From assembly GCA_023436585.1 (NCBI GenBank), contig JAEZIN010000027.1, forward strand, positions 1 to 64,000: DNA of 64,000 nucleotides. The letters are read 5' to 3'. Source of the DNA: Bacillota bacterium (lineage in GTDB: Bacteria; Bacillota; Clostridia; Christensenellales; Aristaeellaceae). Position 1 is the stretch's first letter, and every line of letters begins with the position of its first letter. A program made the translations under genes and the position numbers. The notes below the pieces were generated by a model. That model saw nothing but the letters and a program-made list of their open reading frames with translations. It made no database searches and was not told the origin of the DNA. This document shows, piece after piece, positions 1 to 6,949 of the stretch.

Positions 1-292
1 TTCCGCCACTGGCGGGGTCGAGGCTACGGAGCCCTTCGATTCTAGATCGCAAACCAGCGACATGTGTGGTGAGAGAGGTGAGCGCTGCCAGTGGCAGCAA
101 AGGGCGAACCGAACGAATCAACCGAAACAAGCGGCTGTAAGCCGCGCCGATTGAGGTTGCGGAGGTTTGTGCAGGAATTTCGAAGAAATTCCTTCCTTAC
201 CCGAGCAAACGGCCGCACAATGGCGAAGCAAGTGTCAAGTAGCAGCGAGGGAAAAGCTCAACAAAGTGGCATAGCCACTTTGTTGATACGCT
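1..292. repeat. Dispersed repeat A, copy 1, carrying a family-B segment
   Basis: No gene is supported here. Positions 39-66 are identical (28 nt) to the reverse complement of 25455-25482, and the GAATTTCGAAGAAATTCC core near 175-192, the AGCAGCGAGGGAAAAGCTC segment and the terminal hairpin (TCAACAAAGTGGC at 258-270 pairing with 274-286) also recur in copy 2. Copy 1 is longer because about 80 nt (roughly 80-162) resembling repeat family B (GCCAGTGGCAG, GAAACAAGCGG, CGCCGATTGAG) lies in its middle. The window edge cuts the left side. Confidence 0.75.
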
Positions 293-319
293 AAGCGCGG
301 GCGTTTCGCCCGCGCTTTT
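293..319 (+). terminator. Strong GC hairpin, probable terminator
   Basis: An 11-bp perfect stem (AAGCGCGGGCG / CGCCCGCGCTT) with loop TTT is followed by TTTTA on the plus strand. It lies just beyond the stop of the minus-strand MFS gene; on that strand the T-run is weak, so it may stop transcription mainly from the left. Confidence 0.6.
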
Positions 320-330
320 ACTTATCTTCC

Positions 331-1623
331 TTAGGCCGCCATGCTTGCCGAGGCCGGGGCACCGTCGTCCTCCCGCTGTATATGCCATACCTTGACGGCA
401 AGGAACAGCGCCATCCCGCACAATAAAAGCGTCAGTACGAACGGCAGGGACCGGTCGACCTGCGCCAGCGCGCCGGCCAGCGCACCAACCGGGGATGTGA
501 TCAATAGGCACATGGCGAGGAACAAGCCATTCATCCGCGCCCGCTCTTCTTTGTCCATGCTCAGCATTTGCAGCGAGGATGTAAGGGGGCTCAATACCGA
601 CAGACACAGCGCCTCCACAAAAACGCCCAGGCCGAGCAGCACATAGGAACCGCTGCCCAGTACGATCAGCATGCACTGCACGGCTCCAAAGCAGGAAAAG
701 GCGATCAGCAGCGGCTTTTTGAACCTTCTTACATCCAACTTCCCGGTGAACAGAAAGTATCCGCACAAAAACACAAGGGAGCGCAGCATGGCGAACATGG
801 ACAGGTCTTTCTCCGCGATACCCAGCTTTTCGGTTATTAGAAGCGGCCAGAAATTATCAACGACGCTGCGGATGGCTCCATAGCAGGCCAGCAATGCCAC
901 CGTGTACATGACCCGCCTTGTTTTGAGCATCCGCGCAAGGACATGGCGGCTGTCCAGCAAATGGCGAAGCATGCCGCGGTGATGGGATTCCTCCATCCGC
1001 CGCTTGCCTACGGCCGTCTCGTGGGTCATGAAATATAGGATTACGAATTTTACAGTCATAAATACAAAGGTGATTCCGTATAGAACGCGCATGGTGGGTA
1101 CGACGGTATACCTATCCACAAAGAAGTAGGATAGGGGGGCTACGAATCCCGCAATCAGCCCGGCGATGTTTGCCAGCGAGTACAGGTGCACCAGCTTATT
1201 CTCCGGCGCTTCTTCCACAAACAGAAGCGTCCAGGAGTTTTCCGTCACGCGGACCATGCCGTTGAACAAGGCCGCGGCCAGAAACCAGTATTCGTTCTGC
1301 GCCATCATCCATAAAAACGCCGGCACGCTCCAGCACAGAAAATCAAATATAAGGGTGCACAGCCTGCGCCCCATCCTGTCGGTAAGTATGCCGCCCAGCA
1401 GCGACCATACCATTTGGGATGCGAAGAACACGGTGGCTGTCAAGCCGATCATCAGCGGCGTCATGCCCAAGGCTGCCATATAGACGGATGCAAAAGGAGC
1501 GTACAGATTATAGGGGATACCCCACATGGGCTCGGTGATCAGGCACGCCCGCTCGTTGCCCTTGGCATGTACCAATGTGTCGATCAGGGGATGGGAGGCG
1601 ACCTTCTTATAAAACTTTGCCAT
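331..1623 (-). CDS. MFS transporter
   Basis: A 430-residue polytopic membrane protein with about 12 hydrophobic segments. It has the MFS loop 2-3 signature in the form GGILTDRMGRR (after the second segment), and a long charged central loop (about residues 205-245, rich in H, R and K) between the two six-helix halves. The start at 1623 is chosen over the longer frame because AGAGGACAAT lies just upstream; the longer start at 1668 would sit in the promoter. The substrate cannot be read from sequence. It is divergent from a LacI-type regulator with a shared symmetric promoter region, so a sugar or sugar-derivative is a reasonable inference, and control by that regulator is likely. Confidence 0.85.
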   Translation of the reverse strand: MAKFYKKVASHPLIDTLVHAKGNERACLITEPMWGIPYNLYAPFASVYMAALGMTPLMIGLTATVFFASQMVWSLLGGILTDRMGRRLCTLIFDFLCWSVPAFLWMMAQNEYWFLAAALFNGMVRVTENSWTLLFVEEAPENKLVHLYSLANIAGLIAGFVAPLSYFFVDRYTVVPTMRVLYGITFVFMTVKFVILYFMTHETAVGKRRMEESHHRGMLRHLLDSRHVLARMLKTRRVMYTVALLACYGAIRSVVDNFWPLLITEKLGIAEKDLSMFAMLRSLVFLCGYFLFTGKLDVRRFKKPLLIAFSCFGAVQCMLIVLGSGSYVLLGLGVFVEALCLSVLSPLTSSLQMLSMDKEERARMNGLFLAMCLLITSPVGALAGALAQVDRSLPFVLTLLLCGMALFLAVKVWHIQREDDGAPASASMAA

Positions 1624-1658
1624 ATTGTCCTCTTGTACGCGTGCACCGCGCCGTGGAA

Positions 1659-1687
1659 ATGATAGCATTTGCGCAAGGTGGTGTCAA
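1659..1687 (-). promoter_or_regulatory. Promoter of the MFS gene
   Basis: On the minus strand TTGACA, 17 nt, TATCAT. The -35 hexamer is inside the left arm of a perfect inverted repeat TGTCAAGGC (1682-1690) / GCCTTGACA (1705-1713). Confidence 0.75.
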
Positions 1688-1707
1688 GGCGCGCAAAGCC
1701 TGCCGCC

Positions 1708-1736
1708 TTGACAGGAAATTTATCGCATGATAACAT
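1708..1736 (+). promoter_or_regulatory. Promoter of the lacI-type gene with possible operator
   Basis: TTGACA, 17 nt, TAACAT. The -35 hexamer is in the right arm of the same inverted repeat that holds the divergent -35. A second palindrome, TTATCGCATGATAA (1720-1733), fills the spacer and is a candidate LacI-family operator. Confidence 0.7.
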
Positions 1737-1773
1737 ATTAATCGATTATCCCGGGGAATGAGGAATCATATAC

Positions 1774-2808
1774 ATGGCCAATATGAAGCAGATCGCCCAC
1801 CTGGCGAAGGTGTCCACCGCCACGGTCTCCCATGTGCTCAGCGGGAAAAAGCCTGTGCGGGAGGAGACGCGGCGCCGGGTGGAGGAAGCCATCCAGCAGA
1901 CGGACTATACGCTCAATACCATCGCCAAAAGCCTGCGCATGAACAAGACGCAGACCATAGGCGTATTGGCCGAAGACATCCGCGGCCTGCCCGTGCCGGA
2001 AATCGTAACCGGCATCAGCGAATACTTGGAAATGCAAGGCTACCAGCTTTTGCTAAGCAACATGCGCCTGCTGGAAAAGCTGTACAATCAATACGACCAT
2101 ATCACCATGTTCCAGGAGGAAGTCAGCCAGGGAATGAAGGTCCTTTTGGATGCGCACGTGGACGGCATCATCTATGTCGCCATGCACGACCGGTCGCTGG
2201 ACGGTGTGGTGATGCCGGTGGACAAGCCCCTGGTGTATGCCTACGCCAAAACAGGGGAGCGGAGCGGGCTATATGTCACGTATGACAACAAGGAAAGCGC
2301 CGGCGCCGTCACCCGGTGCCTGATCGAAAAAGGCCACAAGCGCATCGCCGTCATCGCCGGCCACCGGGATTCAGACCCCAGCCGGCAGCGCCTGGAAGGT
2401 TATATGGAAGCCATGGCGGAAGCAAAGCTCCCGGTACCGGCGGAATACATCCGCTGGGGCGATTGGGAGAGCCAAAGCGCCGCCGTGCAGACGGAAGCAC
2501 TGCTGTCATTGGCGCAGCGCCCCACCGCCATCTTTGCCATGAACGACCTGATGGCCGCCGGCTGCTACCAGGCCATATGGCGCCACGGGCTGAATATTCC
2601 CTCGGATGTATCCGTTGCCGGGTTTGACAACCGGGAAATCTCCTCCCACCTGAATCCGCCGCTGACCACAGTGTCGATGCCTACGCGCCAGATCGGTTAT
2701 GAAAGTGCCAGGATATTGCTGGACAGGATAGGGGAGCCTAAGAACGAAGGGTTGAGCCGTGTTCTTCCCTGCTCGCTTTGCCTGCGGGAATCGGTTGGCG
2801 AAGCCTGA
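1774..2808 (+). CDS. LacI family transcriptional regulator
   Basis: A 344-residue regulator. Residues 3-55 are the LacI helix-turn-helix and hinge helix (IAHLAKVSTATVSHVLSG, then a hinge region around SLRMNKTQTIG). Residues 60-340 are a periplasmic-binding-protein-like effector domain, with the usual family features of an NDLMAAG segment and a GFDNREIS segment near residues 255 and 285. AGGA lies 9 nt before the ATG at 1774. It probably represses the divergent MFS transporter and itself, releasing on binding of a sugar-like ligand (inference from gene arrangement and palindromes between the two promoters). Confidence 0.92.
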   Translation: MANMKQIAHLAKVSTATVSHVLSGKKPVREETRRRVEEAIQQTDYTLNTIAKSLRMNKTQTIGVLAEDIRGLPVPEIVTGISEYLEMQGYQLLLSNMRLLEKLYNQYDHITMFQEEVSQGMKVLLDAHVDGIIYVAMHDRSLDGVVMPVDKPLVYAYAKTGERSGLYVTYDNKESAGAVTRCLIEKGHKRIAVIAGHRDSDPSRQRLEGYMEAMAEAKLPVPAEYIRWGDWESQSAAVQTEALLSLAQRPTAIFAMNDLMAAGCYQAIWRHGLNIPSDVSVAGFDNREISSHLNPPLTTVSMPTRQIGYESARILLDRIGEPKNEGLSRVLPCSLCLRESVGEA

Positions 2809-2844
2809 CAATACTAAAAAGCGTGTTTCATGACATAGGCTTTA

Positions 2845-2895
2845 GGGTATCATTTGTTCAGAAACAAAAATACCCTCCGGCATTAAAACGCCGGC
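2845..2895 (+). other. Two consecutive hairpins between lacI-type gene and nitroreductase
   Basis: GGGTAT (2845-2850) pairs with ATACCC (2870-2875) with inner TTTGTT/AACAAA pairing, followed at once by CCGGC (2877-2881) / GCCGG (2890-2894). No T-run follows, so this is more likely a weak terminator or structured leader than a strong terminator. Confidence 0.4.
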
Positions 2896-2922
2896 AGACC
2901 GACAGAAGGCAGGTCGACAGTC

Positions 2923-3525
2923 ATGGAAAAGACATTTTGGAAGGCTTTGGAAGGCCGTCACAGCGTGTATGGCTTTGACAAGGAAAAGCCTGTTGCGCAA
3001 GAAAAAATCGTTGAGATCGTGGAAAAGGCACTGACACTGGTGCCCTCCTCCTTTAACAGCCAGACCACCCGCGCCGTGGTGCTCTTTGGCGAGCATCACA
3101 AAAAGCTGTGGGATATCGTCATCGACGCGCTTCGCAAGGTGACGGATGACCAGCAGTTTGAAAAATCCAAATCGAACGTGCAATACAGCTTCCAGTCCGG
3201 GTACGGCACGGTCCTGTTTTTTGAGGATCAGGCCGTGGTAAAGGGGCTGCAGGAGCAGTTTGCAATTTTTGCCCATAACTTCCCCATATGGTCGGAGCAT
3301 ACGGCCGCCATGCACCAGTTTACCGTTTGGGTGGCACTGGCCGAGGAAGGACTGGGCGCATCGCTGCAGCATTACCATCCCCTGATCGATGACGCGGTGC
3401 GCAAGGAATGGAACATACCGGACAACTGGAAGCTGACGGCACAGATGCCCTTTGGCAAGCCGCTGTCTGCACCCGAAGAGAAGGACCACATGGAAATGGA
3501 CAAAAGGCTCAAGGTGTTTTCCTGA
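2923..3525 (+). CDS. Nitroreductase family protein (Frm2/HBN1-like)
   Basis: A 200-residue FMN-dependent oxidoreductase of the nitroreductase fold. Residues 9-25 (EGRHSVYGFDKEKPVAQEKI) carry the R-x-S/F FMN-binding start typical of the family, the PSSFNSQTTR segment near residue 42 is the second flavin contact, and GLGASLQHYHP near residue 145 is a third. Its overall pattern is closest to the small Frm2/HBN1 subgroup as I recall it. The product could reduce nitro compounds or quinones with NAD(P)H; the physiological substrate is not visible. It is 36 nt upstream of a ferritin gene with the same orientation, which may be one transcript. Confidence 0.85.
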   Translation: MEKTFWKALEGRHSVYGFDKEKPVAQEKIVEIVEKALTLVPSSFNSQTTRAVVLFGEHHKKLWDIVIDALRKVTDDQQFEKSKSNVQYSFQSGYGTVLFFEDQAVVKGLQEQFAIFAHNFPIWSEHTAAMHQFTVWVALAEEGLGASLQHYHPLIDDAVRKEWNIPDNWKLTAQMPFGKPLSAPEEKDHMEMDKRLKVFS

Positions 3526-3561
3526 AACCCGGGGCCAACCATAAGATGAAGGAGGTATACC

Positions 3562-4077
3562 ATGCTGAAGCCGGAGGTCAAAAAGCTTCTGAATGAGCAG
3601 ATCAACAAGGAGTTTTACTCCGCGTACCTGTATCTGGCCATCGCAAACCACTATGCCGCGAAGAACCTGAACGGCTTTGAAAACTGGTTTCTGGTGCAGG
3701 CCAGGGAAGAACAGGATCATGCATTGCTCATCCGGCAGTATTTGATCAACGAGGGTGAGGATATCGCCCTTACCTTAATTGATGCACCCCAAGGCGGTTT
3801 TGATTCCCTGAGCGCGCCGCTGGCCGCCGCACTAAAGCATGAGCGTTATGTGACGGAAAGCATTTACAAGATCTACGCGCAGGCGCAAAAAGAAGGCGAC
3901 TATCGTACCGTAAATTTCCTCAACTGGTTCGTAACCGAACAGGGCGAGGAAGAGAAAAACGCGGACGAATTGATCAAGCGCTATGAACTGTTCGGCAGCG
4001 ACGCCAAGGGCCTGTATATGCTGAACGCGGAGCTGGCAGCCCGCACATACGCTCCGCCTTCCCTGGTTCTTTCATAA
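3562..4077 (+). CDS. Ferritin, non-haem iron storage protein
   Basis: A 171-residue four-helix ferritin of the bacterial FtnA type. It stores iron by oxidising Fe(II) at a diiron centre and mineralising it inside a 24-mer shell. Ferroxidase ligands are visible: E near residue 17 in NKEFYSAYLYLA, the E/H pair in REEQDHALL near 50-54, E near 94 in KHERYVTESI, and the E..E pair in TEQGEEEKNA near 127-131. Start chosen by the strong AAGGAGGT 7 nt upstream. Placed with a nitroreductase and near several redox genes; the terminator directly follows. Confidence 0.95.
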   Translation: MLKPEVKKLLNEQINKEFYSAYLYLAIANHYAAKNLNGFENWFLVQAREEQDHALLIRQYLINEGEDIALTLIDAPQGGFDSLSAPLAAALKHERYVTESIYKIYAQAQKEGDYRTVNFLNWFVTEQGEEEKNADELIKRYELFGSDAKGLYMLNAELAARTYAPPSLVLS

Positions 4078-4083
4078 TAATCA

Positions 4084-4116
4084 AATGCCCGGCAGACAAA
4101 GACGTCGGGCATTTTT
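4084..4116 (+). terminator. Rho-independent terminator of the ferritin gene
   Basis: AATGCCCG (4084-4091) pairs with CGGGCATT (4106-4113), followed by a run of five T. Confidence 0.85.
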
Positions 4117-4350
4117 ATGCAAAAATCTGCAATATGGATAAAAGCCATCGCAGGGCAAACCTGGTATTGCTATGTCCAGAAGGCCGCCGATATATATGCA
4201 CTTTCCGCCAAAGATATTTGTGATTTTTTAAACAAATGAAATAAGCATGTTCCAATCCCGCAGGAAGCGGAAAAGCAATGAATTACAAGACTTATGGAAG
4301 ATCATTCAAGGGCTGCGGAAGAATAACATGACAAAAATGTTTGAAAGGGG
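4117..4350. other. Gene-free stretch
   Basis: AT-richer than its surroundings. A 40-codon frame starting at the ATG at 4117 abuts the terminator T-run and has no ribosome binding site, so I do not call it. Nothing else recognisable. Confidence 0.5.
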
Positions 4351-4379
4351 TGTACAAAACATTGCGCTCGTGATATAAT
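4351..4379 (+). promoter_or_regulatory. Promoter of the zinc-ribbon gene (extended -10)
   Basis: TGTACA, 17 nt, TATAAT, with TG one base before the -10 (extended -10). The predicted transcript has a leader of about 125 nt before the ATG at 4512. Confidence 0.75.
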
Positions 4380-4433
4380 GTCTTATGTTAACCCAGCCAG
4401 GTATGCATCCGGGTCTTTCCTCCTCGTTCAACG

Positions 4434-4482
4434 CCCAAACCATGGGATCCACGGGAGCGACGGCAAGGCACATAGGTTTGGG
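4434..4482 (+). other. Leader hairpin upstream of zinc-ribbon gene
   Basis: CCCAAACC (4434-4441) is complementary to GGTTTGGG (4475-4482) and would close a 33-nt loop in the leader, 14 nt before the GGAGGG ribosome binding site. Confidence 0.45.
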
Positions 4483-4511
4483 TAAATAATGAACTTTGGA
4501 GGGAACCCATC

Positions 4512-4814
4512 ATGTATCAGGACAAGACCTTGACCTGCCGCGACTGCGGCGCCGAATTCGTATTCTCTGGTTCCGAACAGTCTTTCTTCGCCGAGAAGGG
4601 CTTTCAGAACGAGCCCAGTCGTTGCCATGCCTGCCGTGCCAACAGGCGCAGCACCCAGGGCGGCGGCGGCAATGCCCGCGGCGGCGAGCGTCAGATGTAC
4701 GAAGTAATCTGCGATGGCTGCGGCCGCACCACCCAGGTGCCTTTCCAGCCCCGTGGAGACCGGCCCGTGTACTGCCGCGAGTGCTTCGACTCCCAGCGTC
4801 AGAGCCGCTACTAA
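4512..4814 (+). CDS. Zinc-ribbon protein with four CxxC pairs
   Basis: A 100-residue cytosolic protein with two zinc ribbons joined by a Gly-rich linker. The first uses CRDC near residue 9 and CHAC near residue 38; the second uses CDGC near residue 67 and CREC near residue 89. The arrangement matches the Clostridial zf-trcl / CxxC_CxxC_SSSS type proteins, whose function is not established; nucleic-acid or protein binding is the usual guess. GGAGGG precedes the ATG. Expressed from its own extended -10 promoter with a long structured leader, and closed by a hairpin shared with the convergent queT gene. Confidence 0.85.
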   Translation: MYQDKTLTCRDCGAEFVFSGSEQSFFAEKGFQNEPSRCHACRANRRSTQGGGGNARGGERQMYEVICDGCGRTTQVPFQPRGDRPVYCRECFDSQRQSRY

Positions 4815-4825
4815 GAGGATGATAA

Positions 4826-4861
4826 AAGCGCCAGCGATTGAATCGCTGGCGCTTTCTTTTT
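4826..4861. terminator. Bidirectional terminator
   Basis: AAGCGCCAGCGATT (4826-4839) pairs with AATCGCTGGCGCTT (4841-4854), then TTTCTTTTT. It separates the zinc-ribbon gene from convergent queT. Confidence 0.85.
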
Positions 4862-4868
4862 GCCTTTT

Positions 4869-5348
4869 TTATTTCAACTTGCTCAAACCTGTCTTTTCCA
4901 GCGCCTTGAGCAGCGGCAATCCAAGCAAATAGCAGGATGCGGCTTGTCCCAGCGCGACATATGCGATGCTGGCCCAAAACGGAGCGCCGTAAGCGATGGG
5001 AAGAACAATACCGCCCACGATCAAAGCGTTCACCACGACCGGCGGAATGGCGGCAATATAACGGTTCTTGCGCCATGCATAGGTGAGGGAGGCTGCTATC
5101 AGGGAGGCCAGACTGCCCAGAATGATATCCAGCGGAACCGCGCCCATTAGCAGATTGCCGACCAGGCAGCCAATAAACAGCCCCGGTATGGCTTCCGGGA
5201 AAAACACGGGAAGCAGGGTGAACGCTTCAGATATCCGAAATTGAACCGGCCCAAAATAGATTGTGGCGAATACAGTGAGAACGACATATACTGCCGCGAT
5301 TGCCGCGCTGAACGCCAGGCCCTTGGGAGAGAATAAGCTCTTGCGCAT
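4869..5348 (-). CDS. queT: QueT family transporter (ECF S-component, queuosine precursor)
   Basis: A 159-residue membrane protein with five to six hydrophobic helices. The segment FGPVQFRISEAFTLLPVF near residues 33-50 is the hallmark of the QueT family (PF06177), substrate-binding S-components of energy-coupling-factor transporters that bring in queuine or preQ precursors for tRNA modification; the shared ATPase/T module would be elsewhere. The start at 5348 (MRKSLFSPKG) has GGGG 8 nt upstream and lies 27 nt downstream of a clear promoter, which excludes the longer frame to 5465. No preQ1 riboswitch is seen in the short leader. Confidence 0.88.
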   Translation of the reverse strand: MRKSLFSPKGLAFSAAIAAVYVVLTVFATIYFGPVQFRISEAFTLLPVFFPEAIPGLFIGCLVGNLLMGAVPLDIILGSLASLIAASLTYAWRKNRYIAAIPPVVVNALIVGGIVLPIAYGAPFWASIAYVALGQAASCYLLGLPLLKALEKTGLSKLK

Positions 5349-5381
5349 ACGATGCCCCGCTTTCATTTGAATGCTTTGAAG

Positions 5382-5410
5382 AATATACCACACTTGTCCC
5401 GGCATAGCAA
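5382..5410 (-). promoter_or_regulatory. Promoter of queT
   Basis: On the minus strand TTGCTA, 17 nt, TATATT. Predicted start about 27 nt before the queT ATG. Confidence 0.65.
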
Positions 5411-5494
5411 CAGGAGACCATGCGCAAAATACGCCTGCCGGGGGGATTTTCCTTTTGGCAGGCACATCCTGAACAATGCGGGGAGGTATGCGGG

Positions 5495-5671
5495 TTGGCT
5501 CATCAACACAACCATAGCCAGTGCATCCATTGTAATGTGGAAAGCTGCCAGTACAACGACAAGCAAAGCTTCTGTGCGCTGGAATCCATCCAGGTATCGC
5601 CTAAACCCGGCTGCGGCTCGGGCAAGCCGGATGAAAGTCTGTGCTCCAGCTACAAGAGCCTCGGTAAGTAA
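5495..5671 (+). CDS. DUF1540 domain small Cys-rich protein (TTG start)
   Basis: A 58-residue protein with the DUF1540 pattern: HCNVESCQYN near residues 12-21, FCA near 26, a GCGSG segment near 39 and a final C near 48. DUF1540 proteins are small, Cys-rich and widespread in Clostridia; function unknown, metal binding plausible. Start chosen as TTG at 5495 because GGGAGGT lies 7 nt upstream and the resulting N-terminus (M-A-H-Q-H-N-H) runs directly into the domain; the upstream in-frame ATG at 5420 would add 25 residues with no family resemblance and has a poorly spaced ribosome site. Divergent from queT and followed by a perfect terminator. Confidence 0.8.
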   Translation: MAHQHNHSQCIHCNVESCQYNDKQSFCALESIQVSPKPGCGSGKPDESLCSSYKSLGK

Positions 5672-5680
5672 GGAAGCCTT

Positions 5681-5720
5681 TCATGGGAGGCCTGTCATAG
5701 ATAGGCCTCCCATGACTTTT
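5681..5720 (+). terminator. Terminator of the DUF1540 gene
   Basis: TCATGGGAGGCCT (5681-5693) pairs perfectly with AGGCCTCCCATGA (5703-5715), then CTTTT. Confidence 0.8.
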
Positions 5721-5788
5721 CATGATCTCCTTGCAGGCCTCGCAAGCACCCAGTACCTCCGGCATAAACGGAGGATACGATTGCAAAC

Positions 5789-6010
5789 GAGGGGGCCGCG
5801 GCCCCCTCGTTGCTCCCCTGAGTCTATTTAAAATTGGGGATTCCAAAGGGATGTAATGCCTCGCTTCATCCCTCCATCTGGCTCAATCGTCGCATTGCTT
5901 CGCTACCGCTCGCACTGCTCGTTTCGCCATCCTCCTCCATACCGCCCTATTCCGCCACTGGCAGGGGCGGTATTCCGGAGCCACTGGCGGCGCTCGGCTC
6001 ATTCTCCTTT
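5789..6010. repeat. Composite of dispersed repeats C and B (reverse)
   Basis: Gene-free interval. It contains a 22-bp perfect palindrome (5789-5810, arms CGAGGGGGCCG), a family C start (GGGGATTCCAAAGGGAT at 5836-5852), and a reverse copy of family B (about 5865-5985: TGGCTCAATCGTCGCATTGC, then CTCGTTTCGCC and CCGCCACTGGCAG). The family B part is near-identical to the reverse complement of 42216-42298. Confidence 0.75.
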
Positions 6011-6041
6011 GGCAGGGTTCTCAGGAGGCAGCGCCCCTGAG

Positions 6042-6875
6042 TCACGAGGTTTTGGTCATCAGGTTTTCCAGGTTGGAGATTTTCACTGCCAGCAGGCCGG
6101 AGAAATCATTCATCCCCTCCTGGCGCCGGTCCATGGTCAGGCCCAGGAATTCACGGCATACGGTAAGCATGTCATTGATGGCTTCATGGAGCCTGTTCTG
6201 CTCATCCTCCCAGCGCATCCGGGCCAGGTCATAGGTAATCTGCAGCCGGTCCAGCTCCACGGTTTTGTCGCGGCCGCGGAAGGCCAGCGCCCGCTGGAGC
6301 AGTGTGTTGAGCCCATCCAGCATCTGCTGCACGGCGGGATCACCCAGTGCCTGGGCAAGCTGCTGGGCGCGGTTGAGCTGGGACGCGGTCCGGATCGGCG
6401 CATCCATCTGGCGGGCCGCCTCGGCATTGTCGGGAACGGCGACACCCTCGCGGCGCAGATCCTCCGCAATCTCCGAAAGCAGATGCGGGCGGTTTTTCAA
6501 GATGGAGCGGTACTTGTTCTGGTAACGCAGCATCAGGCCCCTGTCGCCGCCGGCCATGCGCATGACGCAGGCCCTGACGGAAATACCCTGCCCGCGGGAT
6601 ATGAGCACCGTACGCAAAAGCTCTCGCACTTCCTCATCCGTAAATGTCTGGAAGGGAGCGGCACGGTTGAGGCCGGTCTCCGGCCGCTGGCGCAACTGTG
6701 CGTAGTAGTAATTGCGGATACTGTTGGGCTTTCGGCCCAGGGAGGACGCCACTTGCTCAAACACGCTGCGCAGGGGCGTTCCTTGACGGGACGCCTCCCG
6801 AACGGCGCTGAACAAGGTATCGGATTCCTCATTGCGCCAGCCGGTGCGGGAGCTCCTATGTAAAGCCTGTTCCAT
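6042..6875 (-). CDS. SANT/Myb-like DNA-binding protein (RsfA-like)
   Basis: A 277-residue protein. Residues 8-62 form a Myb/SANT-like helix-turn-helix (TGWRNEESDTLFSAVREA, then SSLGRKPNSIRNYYYAQL), as in RsfA/YlbO prespore regulators and related Firmicute proteins. The remaining 200 residues are mostly helical, with likely coiled coil near 200-250. GGAGGG is 8 nt before the chosen ATG. An in-frame ATG at 6953 overlaps the stop of the upstream gene (ATGA) and would add 26 hydrophobic residues; I consider the downstream start more likely. It follows a secreted solute-binding-like gene on the same strand. Target genes are unknown. Confidence 0.75.
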   Translation of the reverse strand: MEQALHRSSRTGWRNEESDTLFSAVREASRQGTPLRSVFEQVASSLGRKPNSIRNYYYAQLRQRPETGLNRAAPFQTFTDEEVRELLRTVLISRGQGISVRACVMRMAGGDRGLMLRYQNKYRSILKNRPHLLSEIAEDLRREGVAVPDNAEAARQMDAPIRTASQLNRAQQLAQALGDPAVQQMLDGLNTLLQRALAFRGRDKTVELDRLQITYDLARMRWEDEQNRLHEAINDMLTVCREFLGLTMDRRQEGMNDFSGLLAVKISNLENLMTKTS

Positions 6876-6949
6876 TCTCTCATCCCTCCATAACGGGTTA
6901 GTCAGTACATAGTATGCACACGCTAAAGCGGCGATATACGAAAAAAGAG

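Noticed and set aside
4117..4239. 40-codon frame after the ferritin terminator
   Set aside because: Starts at the terminator T-run, no ribosome site, no family match.
5349..5381. preQ1 riboswitch before queT
   Set aside because: The predicted leader is only about 27 nt and lacks the preQ1 core sequence.
5363..5566. Minus-strand hydrophobic frame in the queT-DUF1540 gap
   Set aside because: Overlaps the queT promoter and the clear DUF1540 gene; no ribosome site.
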